Positions 45,425 to 54,364 of a DNA stretch of 64,000 nt are shown here, piece after piece; position 1 is the stretch's first letter, and the number at the start of each line of letters is the position of its first letter. A model generated the notes under the pieces. That model was not told where the DNA came from. It saw only the letters and a list, made by a program, of their open reading frames with translations, and did not search any database. The position numbers and the translations under genes were made by a program. This DNA comes from Synechococcus sp. CS-1328 (GTDB taxonomy: Bacteria > Cyanobacteriota > Cyanobacteriia > PCC-6307 > Cyanobiaceae), in NCBI RefSeq assembly GCF_025128095.1, contig NZ_JAHLYT010000031.1, forward strand, positions 42,748-106,747. The letters run 5' to 3'.

Positions 45425-45846
45425 GACACGGCTCCCGGCGGGCGGGAGGCTGAGAGAGGAGGGAAGGAGGGACGACAGATCCAGCCGGCAAGCCGAGCTG
45501 AACCGTGTCATCCGCGGCTCCGAAGAGGAAGCCACGGAAGACGCCCAAACGTCTGTCGTCCGGAACGGATCACCGCAGACGTTTTCGGGAAAACGCCTGC
45601 AATGGTCGCGTCATCAACAACGCCTGAACCCGCGGCGGCGGAGCTCAGACCAGGAGAGGGAGGCGAACCTGGCTCTGCTGTAGCCTCATTTGCGGAGAAG
45701 CGCAACATGTTGGCTGTGACGACTGCGACTTACCGTCCGCTCGCGGACTGGGAAGTATTGGTCGATACCAGGATCTTAAGACTTTTTCTGGGATTTTCAA
45801 CGTCCCTCCCAGACTTCTTCCGCGAACCCCCTCGCCGCCTCTGCTA
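45425..45846. other. 422-base divergent spacer before the histidine kinase gene
   Basis: No convincing ORF. The part from about 45700 is less GC-rich than its surroundings and contains a short stem GTCCGC-TC-GCGGAC, a TGGT-CGAT-ACCA inverted repeat, and TCTTAAGACTTTTT, which includes a five-T tract. This could be a long leader, a divergent regulatory region or a small RNA gene. None of these is proven. Confidence 0.4.
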
Positions 45847-46977
45847 ATGCAGGTCTCCGAGCGGTTTCTGGCCCTGCTGACCAGCCAGCTGGCCCAGTTC
45901 GCCGACCGGGACGACCTGCGGTCCGTGGTGGTGTATCTGGCCCTGCCCGGGGCAGACGGCCGCCTCAGCCTGATGCCGGTGGGCCAATGGCCCCGCGATG
46001 GCCGAGCCCTGCCGGCGGTGGCCTCGGATCGCACCCTGCAGATGCCCGCCGAAGGCCGCCGCTGGTTGCCCCTGCGCCACGACCGGGCCCTGCTTGGGGC
46101 CCTGCAGGTGGAGAGTCGCAGCCTCAGCTGGCCGATGCCGCTGGTGGAGCGCCTCGAGGCGGTGGCCCACTGCCTCACCGAAGCCCTGCGGATCGATCTG
46201 GAACGGCAACATCTTCTGCAGCGCCAGCAGCGCCAGGACGAACAGCTGCGGCTGCTGATCCATCAGTTGCGCAATCCCCTCGCCGCCCTGCGCACCTTCG
46301 CCCAGCTGCTGCGGCGCCGGCTTGAGCAGGACAGCAGCAGCCGCCCCCTGGTGGACGGCCTGCTGGCGGAGGAACGCCAACTGAACCGCTACGTGGAAGC
46401 GATCAGTGCCCTGGCGCCACCGGAGGCCCTGGCAGGCAGCAGCGGCACCACGCCCCTGCTGCTGCCGCCTGGGCTCGCCGGACCGGAAGGCCAGCCGCTG
46501 GAGGAGGTGCTGGAGCCGCTGCTGCAGCGGGCCGCCGCCACGGCGGCACTGCAGCAGCGGCCCTGGCAGGGCCCGACGTCGCTGCCGAGCTGGCGCGGAG
46601 ATAGCGGTGCCGTGGCCGAAATCCTCGCCAACCTGCTGGAAAACGCCTTCCGCTACAGCCCCGCCGGAGCGGCCGTGGGCCTGCATGTCGGCCGGAGCGA
46701 CGGGCGACTCAGCCTCACCGTGTGGGACTCCGGCCCCGCGATTCCCGAGCCGGAGCGGCAGGCGATCTTCGGGCGCGGCGTGCGCGGCCAGGCCGGCCAG
46801 CAACTCCCCGGCACCGGGCTTGGCCTGGCCCTGGGCCAGGACCTGGCCCGCCAGATCGGCGGCGACCTGGAGCTGCTGATCCCTCCGTGCCGTGTCGATC
46901 CAGCCCTGCCGCCGCAGGGCAACGGCTTCCGGCTCAGCCTGCCCGCAGCGGCAGAAGCGCCAGCAGCGCAGCCGTGA
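45847..46977 (+). CDS. Two-component sensor histidine kinase
   Basis: A 376-residue soluble kinase. Residues 1-110 form a GAF-like input domain without membrane helices. The HisKA dimerisation domain holds the phosphoacceptor in LLIHQLRNPLAALRTFAQLL (His139). The HATPase_c domain has the N box NLLENAFRYSP, the G1 box VWDSGPAIP and the G2 box GTGLGLALGQDLA. A cyanobacterial-type linker rich in Gln and Leu precedes the H box. No response regulator gene is adjacent, so the partner is unknown. The 3' end overlaps the convergent cobS by 44 bases. Confidence 0.9.
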   Translation: MQVSERFLALLTSQLAQFADRDDLRSVVVYLALPGADGRLSLMPVGQWPRDGRALPAVASDRTLQMPAEGRRWLPLRHDRALLGALQVESRSLSWPMPLVERLEAVAHCLTEALRIDLERQHLLQRQQRQDEQLRLLIHQLRNPLAALRTFAQLLRRRLEQDSSSRPLVDGLLAEERQLNRYVEAISALAPPEALAGSSGTTPLLLPPGLAGPEGQPLEEVLEPLLQRAAATAALQQRPWQGPTSLPSWRGDSGAVAEILANLLENAFRYSPAGAAVGLHVGRSDGRLSLTVWDSGPAIPEPERQAIFGRGVRGQAGQQLPGTGLGLALGQDLARQIGGDLELLIPPCRVDPALPPQGNGFRLSLPAAAEAPAAQP

Positions 46978-47794
46978 GCAGCAGGCTGAGGGCCTCCACC
47001 CACTCCACACAGGCGCCGTAGCTGTCGCCGCTATGGCTGCCGAGCCGCCGGCCCAGCCGCAGGGGCACCAGCACCGCCGGCAGCACCCCCACCGCTCCGG
47101 CCAGCAGGGGCAGCCAGGGGTGCGGGGCCTCGCCGGGGCTGACTCCCGCCGCCCCAGCGGCCGCCAACAACAGCACAACCCCGGCCAGCACCAGCAGCGA
47201 CGGCCGCAGTTCCAGCGCCAGGCCGCGCCAGTGATGGCGGTGGAACGCACCCGTGCCGCGGGCACTGCGGTAGGGAAAGCGGTCCATGGCGATCAGGGGG
47301 GAGAGCCGCGCCCAGAAGGCGGCCCACACCAGGGCGGCCGGGGCAGCGGCCGCGGCGGCGGCAGCCAGCCAGACCAGGGCGGCGAGCCGCACCAGCAGCA
47401 GCTGGGCAAAGGCCTGCACGCCACTGGCCCCCACCCGGCTGTCGGCCATGGCCTCGAGGCAGCGATCGCCGGCGGCCAGCCCATCGGCGGTGTCCATGGC
47501 GCCATCGCTGTGCAGGCCGCCGCTGAGCGCCAGGCCCAGCACGATCACCAGGGCCGCCTGGGTGAGGGCCGGCGCCCGCCCCGCCAGCAGCAGCCACACC
47601 ATCGCCTGCAGCCCGCCCAGCACCAGTCCGATCCAGGGCGCGAAGCGGGCGATCCGGCTGAAGCTGGGCCGCAGCCAGGGCCAGGCCGGCAACACCGAAT
47701 AGAAGATCCAGGCGCCGGCCAGATCCGCCAGCCAGCCATCTCGTCCGGCGGGGTTGGGTTGTGGTGCCGAGGCGGGAGGTGAAGAACGCGGCAC
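46934..47794 (-). CDS. cobS: Adenosylcobinamide-GDP ribazoletransferase CobS
   Basis: Joins adenosylcobinamide-GDP and the lower-ligand riboside in the last steps of cobamide synthesis (pseudocobalamin in cyanobacteria). The 286-residue integral membrane protein has ~6 helices and the CobS motifs [33 protein letters not shown] and [17 protein letters not shown]. The GTG at 47794 is my choice of start; a later start near DGWLADLAG is possible. Its start region faces that of tgt, and its 3' end overlaps the histidine kinase gene. Confidence 0.92.
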   Translation of the reverse strand: MPRSSPPASAPQPNPAGRDGWLADLAGAWIFYSVLPAWPWLRPSFSRIARFAPWIGLVLGGLQAMVWLLLAGRAPALTQAALVIVLGLALSGGLHSDGAMDTADGLAAGDRCLEAMADSRVGASGVQAFAQLLLVRLAALVWLAAAAAAAAPAALVWAAFWARLSPLIAMDRFPYRSARGTGAFHRHHWRGLALELRPSLLVLAGVVLLLAAAGAAGVSPGEAPHPWLPLLAGAVGVLPAVLVPLRLGRRLGSHSGDSYGACVEWVEALSLLLTAALLALLPLRAG

Positions 47795-47824
47795 GTAGCG
47801 TCGGCGAAGCACCACCACGGCGCC

Positions 47825-48952
47825 ATCGAGCCCCCATTCTCCTTCGCGATCACCGCCCGCTGCCCGTGCACCCGGGCCCGCTGCGGCCGCTTCCACACCC
47901 CCCACGGCGTCGTCGAGACGCCCCGGTTCATGCCGGTGGGCACCGCCGCCACCGTGAAGGGAGTCACCACACCCCAGCTGGCCGCAACCGGCAGCCAGAT
48001 GGTGCTGGCCAACACCTATCACCTGCACCTGCAGCCGGGCGAGCAGGTGGTGGCCGAGGCCGGTGGGCTGCACCGCTTCATGGCCTGGGACGGCCCCCTG
48101 CTCACCGATTCCGGCGGCTTTCAGGTGTTCAGCCTCGGGGCGATCAACAAGATCGATGACAGCGGCGTGGTGTTTCGCTCCCCCCGCGACGGCGCCCGCA
48201 TCCAGCTCACCCCCGAGCGGGCGATCGAGATCCAGATGGCCCTGGGGGCCGACGTGGCCATGGCCTTCGACCAGTGCCCTCCCTATCCGGCCAGTGAAAC
48301 CGAGGTGGCCGCGGCCTGCCGCCGCACCCACCACTGGCTGGAGCGCTGCCTGAGCACCCACAACCGAACGGATCAGGCCCTGTTCGGCATCGCCCAGGGG
48401 GGCTGCTACCCGCACTTACGCCAGGAATCCACCCGGGTGGTGGCGGCGATGGACCTGCCCGGCATCGCCGTGGGCGGAGTGAGCGTGGGCGAGCCGGCCG
48501 AGGAGATGCACCGGATCGTGCGGTTGGTGGCGCCGCTGCTGCCGGAAGCCAAGCCCCACTACTTGATGGGCGTGGGCAGCCTGCGGGAAATGGCGATCGC
48601 GGTGGCCCACGGCTTCGATCTATTCGACTGCGTGCTGCCCACCCGGCTGGGGCGGCACGGCACCGCCCTGGTGGGGGGCGAGCGCTGGAATCTGCGCAAT
48701 GCCCGCTTCCGCCACGACCACACCCGCCTCGATCCGAGCTGCAGCTGCCTGGCCTGCCGCCAACACAGCCGCGCCTATCTGCACCACCTGATCCGCAGCG
48801 GCGAGATGCTTGGCCGCACGCTGCTCAGCCTGCACAACATCACCACCTTGATCCGCTTCACCTCCGCCATGGCGCAGGCGATCCAGGACGGTTGTTTTGC
48901 AGAGGATTTCGCTCCGTGGGAGCCGAATTCCCCGGCCGCACACACGTGGTAG
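47825..48952 (+). CDS. tgt: tRNA-guanine transglycosylase Tgt (non-canonical start predicted)
   Basis: Exchanges guanine-34 for preQ1 in tRNAs with GUN anticodons. Core motifs are [12 protein letters not shown] (catalytic Asp), [34 protein letters not shown] (nucleophile Asp) and the zinc site [16 protein letters not shown]. The first ATG (47930) gives only 340 residues and starts inside the conserved [10 protein letters not shown] block. Upstream in the same open frame, codons from 47837 encode [10 protein letters not shown] and then GVVETPRF, the expected N terminus, but no ATG, GTG or TTG exists before the stop at 47780. ATC at 47825 is the best allowed codon, giving a normal 375 residues. 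Confidence 0.9.
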   Translation: MEPPFSFAITARCPCTRARCGRFHTPHGVVETPRFMPVGTAATVKGVTTPQLAATGSQMVLANTYHLHLQPGEQVVAEAGGLHRFMAWDGPLLTDSGGFQVFSLGAINKIDDSGVVFRSPRDGARIQLTPERAIEIQMALGADVAMAFDQCPPYPASETEVAAACRRTHHWLERCLSTHNRTDQALFGIAQGGCYPHLRQESTRVVAAMDLPGIAVGGVSVGEPAEEMHRIVRLVAPLLPEAKPHYLMGVGSLREMAIAVAHGFDLFDCVLPTRLGRHGTALVGGERWNLRNARFRHDHTRLDPSCSCLACRQHSRAYLHHLIRSGEMLGRTLLSLHNITTLIRFTSAMAQAIQDGCFAEDFAPWEPNSPAAHTW

Positions 48953-48978
48953 GTTCCGACCACCACACTGTTTCAGGG

Positions 48979-49140
48979 ATGGCTCTCTCCTCGCTGCTGG
49001 CCGGCTCCGCCCTCCACACCATGGCCCAGCTGCCCGAGGCCTACCAGGCGTTCGGCCCCCTGGTGGACATCCTGCCGATCATCCCCCTGTTCTTCCTGCT
49101 GCTTGCCTTCGTGTGGCAAGCCTCGGTGGGTTTCCGCTGA
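48979..49140 (+). CDS. psbK: Photosystem II protein PsbK
   Basis: A 53-residue precursor of the single-helix PsbK subunit at the edge of the photosystem II core. The mature region [21 protein letters not shown] is nearly invariant and ends [10 protein letters not shown]. The preceding ~16 residues are the cleaved presequence. It follows tgt by 26 bases on the same strand. Confidence 0.96.
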   Translation: MALSSLLAGSALHTMAQLPEAYQAFGPLVDILPIIPLFFLLLAFVWQASVGFR

Positions 49141-49145
49141 TCCAG

Positions 49146-49190
49146 CGGATCGACACTGAACGGATCGCCACTGAGCAGATCGCCACGGGC
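49146..49190. repeat. Three imperfect 15-base tandem units after psbK
   Basis: CGGATCGACACTGAA, CGGATCGCCACTGAG and CAGATCGCCACGGGC follow one another directly, filling most of the 52 bases between the psbK stop and the convergent wecG stop. Confidence 0.75.
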
Positions 49191-49192
49191 GT

Positions 49193-49939
49193 TCAGTACC
49201 CCGGCGGCCGCTTCACTCCATGGCGCAGCACGGCCCATGCGAAGGCCGGCAGCGCCAGCATCCGCCGCCAGCGGCTCGGTTCCTGAATCAGCCGGTAGAG
49301 CCATTCGATGTGAAGCGCTCCCATCCACTGGGGTGCGCGTGTCTTGACCCCGGCCCAGACATCAAAACTGCCGCCGACGCCCATCCACAGGCCACCCCTG
49401 CGGCCTGGAACGTGCTGGATCCAGGTTTCCTGGCGCGGTACCCCCAGGGCCACCAGCACCAGATCCGGCCTGGCGTCGAGCAACTGCTGCTGCAGGCCCG
49501 GCCACGCTTCAGCGCTCTGAAATCCATGGACCGAAAAGGCCAGCTGCAGAGCCGGCAGGTCGCGGCGGAGCCGTTCGCACAGCCGTTCCATCACCTCCGG
49601 GCTGGCGCCCACCAGAGCCACCCGCCAGCCATGGGTGGAGGCGTGGACGAGCAGGCGATGGGCCAGCTCGATGCCCGGGGCGCGGCGCACCCGCAAGCCC
49701 TGGCGCCCCAGCGCCCAGACCACGCCGGCGCCATCGGGGATCACCAGCGTCGCCGCCTCGATCGCCGCCCCCAGCTGCGGATCCGCCAGGGCCGCCATCG
49801 TCATCTCGGCATTGAGGGTGACGATCTGGCCGCCGCCCCGCGGCAGCAGCGCCAGAGCCGCCTCAAACACATCCGGGCACACATCCACCGGCACGTCCAG
49901 CACCCGGGTGCGGCGGGGATCGGTCGCCTTCGCTGCCAT
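49193..49939 (-). CDS. WecG/TagA/CpsF family glycosyltransferase
   Basis: A 248-residue GT26 enzyme that adds a sugar (ManNAc or similar in known members) to a lipid-linked acceptor. Typical features: LNAEMTMAALADP near residue 43, LVIPDGAGVVWALG near residue 66 with the catalytic-region Asp, VALVGASPEVMERL, DLVLVALGVPRQETWI and GVGGSFDVWAGVKTRAPQWM. No membrane helix is obvious; it likely binds the inner face of the membrane. It may act after the WecA-type transferase encoded at 31.2-32.3 kb in building a surface glycan. Confidence 0.9.
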   Translation of the reverse strand: MAAKATDPRRTRVLDVPVDVCPDVFEAALALLPRGGGQIVTLNAEMTMAALADPQLGAAIEAATLVIPDGAGVVWALGRQGLRVRRAPGIELAHRLLVHASTHGWRVALVGASPEVMERLCERLRRDLPALQLAFSVHGFQSAEAWPGLQQQLLDARPDLVLVALGVPRQETWIQHVPGRRGGLWMGVGGSFDVWAGVKTRAPQWMGALHIEWLYRLIQEPSRWRRMLALPAFAWAVLRHGVKRPPGY

Positions 49940-50028
49940 GGGCCTGGTTCGCTGCGCGAGAGAATCTATGGCTCACGCCTGAAACCCACCTGTGGGGATT
50001 CAGAGGCGGCACCCGCTGAGGGCCCAGC

Positions 50029-53000
50029 ATGACGATCTCCAGCGCCTCCTCCGACCGGCTCCTGATGCCAGAGCCCCTGCCGCCGAACGCGAACGGCGAG
50101 GAGGCCAGCCTGGAGGCTCAGGCCTTTCTCAAGGAACTGGATCAGCAGATCGAACAGGTGGTGCTGCGCCGCCAGCATCCGATCACCGGACTGTTGCCGG
50201 CCAGCACCGCCAACACCGTGCACGGCAACTACGGCGATGCCTGGGTGCGCGATTGCGTCTATTCGATCCAGTGCGTCTGGGGACTGGCCCTGGCCCACCA
50301 GCGCCTGCACGGCAGCAGCCGCCGCAGCCACGAACTCCAGCAACGGGTGCTGCAGCTGATGCGCGGCCTGCTGAACGTGATGCTGCGGCAGGCGGCAAAA
50401 GTGGAGCGCTTCAAGACCAGCCTCGACCGGTTCGACGCCATCCACGCCAAGTTCGACACCAACAGCGGCGAGCCGGTGGTGCCGGACGACGGCTGGGGCC
50501 ATCTGCAGCTGGACGCCACCGCCCTGTTTCTGCTGCAACTGGCCCAGCTGACCCGCTCGGGCCTGGTGATCGTGCAGACCAGCCACGAGCGCGACTTCAT
50601 CCAGAACCTGGTGTATTACGTGGCGCGGGCCTACCGCGTGGCCGACTACGGCATCTGGGAGCGGGGTGACAAGGGCAATCACGGCCTGCCGGAACGGAAC
50701 GCCAGCTCGATCGGCCTGGTCAAGGCGGCCCTCGAAGCCCTGGAGGATCTCGATCTGTACGGTCCGCACGGCGACGGCAGCTGCCGCCTCACCATTCCCC
50801 ACGACGCGATCGTGCGCCTGCGTCAGGCGCTGCTCAACCTGCTGCCGCGCGAATCCGCCAGCAAGGAGGCCGACAGCGCCTGCCTGTCGGTGATCGGCTA
50901 TCCCGCCTGGGCGGTGGAAGATCCAGACCTGGTGGAACGGACCCGCCATCGCATCCGCCGCGACCTGGGCGGCGCCTACGGCTACAAGCGCTTTCGCCGC
51001 GACGGCCATCAGACGGTGGTGGAAGACGTGACCCGCCTGCACTACGAACGCGAGGAGCTGGCCCAGTTCGAGCACATCGAATCCGAGTGGCCCCTGTTCC
51101 TCGCCTACGAGCTGGTCACGGCCTGCTGCGAAGGCCGCTGGGAGGAGGCCCGCAGCTGGCGTGAGCGCCTGCGGGCCGTGAGTGTGGAGGTGGACGGGGT
51201 GCTGCTGCTGCCGGAGCTCTACCTGGTGCCGAAGCAGGCGATCCAGGCCGAACGGGCCATCCCCGGCAGCCAGGAACGCGAACCGAACGAGAACGTGCCG
51301 CTGCTCTGGACCCAGAGCCTCACCTGGCTGGGAGACCTGCTGCTGCACGGGCTGATCACCCCCGCAGACCTCGACCCCAGCGGCCGCCGCCAGCCGCAGC
51401 CGCTCGGAGCCGAGCGGGTGCTGGTCAGCCTGGTGCCGGCCGATGCCACGATTGCGACCGCGCTCGAGCAGGCGGGCCTGCCGATCACCCGCAGCAACGA
51501 CAGCGTGCGGCTGGGCAGCTCGCGGGAGCTGGGCCGCCAGCTGGCGGCGGTGGGCGCCAACCCCCAGCTGGGGCTGAGCGGCCATCCGCCGGTGCGGATC
51601 GAGACCATGGCCACGGCCCGGCTCTACCGCCAGGCCGGGATGCTGCACGCCTACCTGCCGGCCGTGCTGGAGGAGGGCACCTTCTACCTGGCCGATGATC
51701 CCGAGCAGCTGGCCGATGCGGTGTGCAGCGAGCTGCGGCTGCTGCAGCGCAACTGGCGCAGCCAGCGGTTGCCGCTGCTGCTGGTGCCTGTCGCCGCCGG
51801 CCCCTTCCACCGCGACCCGGAGGCCTTCCTGCGGCTGGGGCGCGCCCTCCAGTCGGGCGAGATCGAGGGGGTGCCGGTACAGCTCGCTCCCCTGGAGGCC
51901 GTGCTGGACCAGCTCAACCTGGTGGAGCTCCCCGCCGATCTCCCCACCCCCCTGGCACCGGCGCCCCCGAGCCAGCTCCCCCTGCGCGCCAGCACCAGCC
52001 GGCAGCCGCTCACCGCCCAGCAGGAGCAGGAGCTGGAACTGCAGCAGACGCCGATCTCCAGCCTGGCGGAGCGGCTCTGGGCCAGCACCTCCCTGGAGGA
52101 GCAGAGCGAAGTGCTGGAGCAGCTGGTGCGGCGACTCGGCAATCACGCCGTGCTGCAGGGGCCTGGCCGCGGCGCGCCCCTGCGGCTGCCGCTGCTGGTG
52201 GACGAGGTGTACAGGCGGGCCCTGGCCGAGGGCAACTGGAATGTGGTGCGCCGTTGCGCCGGCGTGATGGGGCTGGTGCATCCCCAGCTCGAGGATGCCC
52301 TCACCGACCTGCTGGTGCGGCAGAAGCAGCTGGTGGTGGGGCGCAACTACACCCACGACTCCCTGATCACCGAACCGGCCAGCAGCCTGGTGATCGGCGA
52401 GCGGATCCGCCGCTACAGCGGCGACGACGGCCGCGAATGGATGCTGCAGCAGGAACTGCTGCTCGCCCTCGACGGGCTGGCACGGCTGGAGCCGACCCTG
52501 CTGAGCGGCAGCCTCACCCTGCAGCTGGGCCAGCTGCTGCTGCTGCTCACCGGCGAGCTGGCCACGGAGCACGAGCTCAACCAGAGCGATGCCTTCGAGG
52601 CGCTCTGCAGCCTGCCGCCCCACAGCCTGCGTCGCCGCTTGCGGGATCTGCTCGCCGATGTGGAGCACGCCCGCGCCTCCCTGCAACGCAAGGAACACCT
52701 GCATGTGCGAGGCCGCGTGCGCTGGGAAGCGCCCGATCCGCTCGAGGAGCTGCCCAAGGGCGGAAGCTGGTTGCAACACCGCCAGCGGATGGGGACGCTG
52801 CAGCGGGTGCCGCGCGATTTCTATGCCGGCATCTGGGATCTGCTGCACCACTGCGACGGCCTGGTGATCGGCGACAAGCTGGAGCGCCGCAACCGGCTGG
52901 AGAGCGCCCCACTGCTGAGCGAGAAGACCCCGGGCGAACGGAACTTCGCCACCCTGGTGGAACACCTGCTCAGCAAGATCGAGGCGACTGAATACCGGCG

Positions 53001-53322
53001 CCTCTGCATCGAGACCCTGATCACCCTGATGGCCTTTGTGGGGGCCAACCCCCAGGTTCACTTCGACGACGCCCTCGCCCTCGATGTGGTGATCGGCCAC
53101 GCGGTGCGTGTCGGCTGGCAGCAGAACCATCCCGATGTGCCCGCCACCGATTACGGCCTGCACAAGGCCGATGCCTGGGATCGCTTCTACAACGCCTCGC
53201 CGGCCGCCTGCCGGCGCTGGCAGCTGCAGGCCCTGCGGGAACTCACCGAAGCCGAACAGAGGATTGAGGCCGAACAGCCCTCTGAAGGCGAAAAGCCCTC
53301 TGAAGCCCAACAGCCAGCCTGA
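50029..53322 (+). CDS. GH15/phosphorylase b kinase alpha-like protein
   Basis: A 1097-residue protein of the glycoside hydrolase family 15-related group that includes the alpha/beta subunits of eukaryotic phosphorylase kinase. The N-terminal ~430 residues form an (alpha/alpha)6-barrel-like domain: ITGLLPAS, NYGDAWVRDCVYSIQCVWGLA, FDAIHAKFDTNSGEPV, YGIWERGDKGNHGLPERNASS, and HYEREELAQFEHIESEWPLF. The C-terminal 650 residues are a phosphorylase-kinase-like helical region. No signal peptide is present, so it is cytoplasmic. A regulatory or hydrolytic role in glycogen metabolism is plausible but unproven. It converges with the oxidoreductase gene, with a 3-base gap. Confidence 0.82.
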   Translation: MTISSASSDRLLMPEPLPPNANGEEASLEAQAFLKELDQQIEQVVLRRQHPITGLLPASTANTVHGNYGDAWVRDCVYSIQCVWGLALAHQRLHGSSRRSHELQQRVLQLMRGLLNVMLRQAAKVERFKTSLDRFDAIHAKFDTNSGEPVVPDDGWGHLQLDATALFLLQLAQLTRSGLVIVQTSHERDFIQNLVYYVARAYRVADYGIWERGDKGNHGLPERNASSIGLVKAALEALEDLDLYGPHGDGSCRLTIPHDAIVRLRQALLNLLPRESASKEADSACLSVIGYPAWAVEDPDLVERTRHRIRRDLGGAYGYKRFRRDGHQTVVEDVTRLHYEREELAQFEHIESEWPLFLAYELVTACCEGRWEEARSWRERLRAVSVEVDGVLLLPELYLVPKQAIQAERAIPGSQEREPNENVPLLWTQSLTWLGDLLLHGLITPADLDPSGRRQPQPLGAERVLVSLVPADATIATALEQAGLPITRSNDSVRLGSSRELGRQLAAVGANPQLGLSGHPPVRIETMATARLYRQAGMLHAYLPAVLEEGTFYLADDPEQLADAVCSELRLLQRNWRSQRLPLLLVPVAAGPFHRDPEAFLRLGRALQSGEIEGVPVQLAPLEAVLDQLNLVELPADLPTPLAPAPPSQLPLRASTSRQPLTAQQEQELELQQTPISSLAERLWASTSLEEQSEVLEQLVRRLGNHAVLQGPGRGAPLRLPLLVDEVYRRALAEGNWNVVRRCAGVMGLVHPQLEDALTDLLVRQKQLVVGRNYTHDSLITEPASSLVIGERIRRYSGDDGREWMLQQELLLALDGLARLEPTLLSGSLTLQLGQLLLLLTGELATEHELNQSDAFEALCSLPPHSLRRRLRDLLADVEHARASLQRKEHLHVRGRVRWEAPDPLEELPKGGSWLQHRQRMGTLQRVPRDFYAGIWDLLHHCDGLVIGDKLERRNRLESAPLLSEKTPGERNFATLVEHLLSKIEATEYRRLCIETLITLMAFVGANPQVHFDDALALDVVIGHAVRVGWQQNHPDVPATDYGLHKADAWDRFYNASPAACRRWQLQALRELTEAEQRIEAEQPSEGEKPSEAQQPA

Positions 53323-53325
53323 GCC

Positions 53326-54318
53326 TCAGATCGGCGCGTCCAGCGCCATGCAGAGGTTGGGCTGTTCGACGCACTGCTCGATCAGATCGGCGAGCTGCAG
53401 GGCGCGGGAAGCCTGCAGGCCATCGACTGCAGGGGTTTCGACGCCCCGCACGCATTGGAGGAAGTGCTCGAGCTCGGCGTAGAGCGGTTCGATCGAGGTG
53501 GTGCTCACCTCCTCGATGAAGCCATCGTTGCGATACACCAGCTCGCCGTGTTCGGCGCTCACCGAGCCGTGGGAGCGGCGATAGATGCGCAGGTTGTGGT
53601 TGAGGAAGTCGGTCTCCATCAGGCTGCGGCGGCAGTGGGCGCTGAGGCTGCGGATCTTGCGATGGGCCATCTTGCTGGCCGTGAGGCTGGCCACCACGCC
53701 ATTGGCGAAGCCGAGGGTGGCGTTGACGTAGTCGATCGGCCCATCGGCGCTGCGGCCGCCGGCCGCCGCCAGGCGCACCACCGGAGCACCGGCCAGCTCC
53801 AGCACGAGGTCGATGTCGTGGATCATCAGATCCAGCACCACCGACACATCATTGGCCCGATCGGCGTTGGGGCTATGGCGGCGGGCCTCCAGCACCACCA
53901 CCTCCTCGTTGGCCACCACCTTGAGCAGTTCGCGGAAGGCGGGATTGAAGCGTTCGATGTGACCCACCTGCAGCAGGCGGGTCGTGGCGGAGGCGGCCTG
54001 GATCAGCTCAGCCGCCTCCTCCTGGCTGGCCGCGATCGGCTTCTCGATCAGCACGTGCAACCCCGCCTCCAGGCAGGTGAGACCGACCCGGTGGTGCAGC
54101 AGGGTGGGAACGGCGATGCAGACCGCCTCCACGTGCTCGATCATGTCGGCGTAATCCGCGAACCAGCGGCAACCGAACTGCTCCACGGCGAGCTGCCCGC
54201 GGGCCTCATCAGGATCGGCCACCCCCACCAGTTCGGCGTCGCGCAGCAGGCTGAGCACACGGGCGTGATGCCAGCCCATGTTGCCGATGCCGATCACACC
54301 AACCTTGACGGGCTTCAT
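53326..54318 (-). CDS. Gfo/Idh/MocA family oxidoreductase
   Basis: A 330-residue NAD(P)-dependent sugar-type dehydrogenase. The Rossmann motif KVGVIGIGNMGWHHARVL is at residues 4-21, the conserved EKPIAAS motif near residue 93, and the catalytic-region HDIDLVLEL near residue 165. Many members act on UDP-N-acetylhexosamines, as in WlbA, which fits the envelope genes around it, but the substrate is not determined by sequence. I chose the ATG at 54318; the frame is open further upstream but unconserved. It is the last gene of a four-gene - strand run. Confidence 0.88.
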   Translation of the reverse strand: MKPVKVGVIGIGNMGWHHARVLSLLRDAELVGVADPDEARGQLAVEQFGCRWFADYADMIEHVEAVCIAVPTLLHHRVGLTCLEAGLHVLIEKPIAASQEEAAELIQAASATTRLLQVGHIERFNPAFRELLKVVANEEVVVLEARRHSPNADRANDVSVVLDLMIHDIDLVLELAGAPVVRLAAAGGRSADGPIDYVNATLGFANGVVASLTASKMAHRKIRSLSAHCRRSLMETDFLNHNLRIYRRSHGSVSAEHGELVYRNDGFIEEVSTTSIEPLYAELEHFLQCVRGVETPAVDGLQASRALQLADLIEQCVEQPNLCMALDAPI

Positions 54319-54364
54319 GTCGGCAGGCCTCACCACAGCGGGATCATCGCAGGGCATCCGGGAC

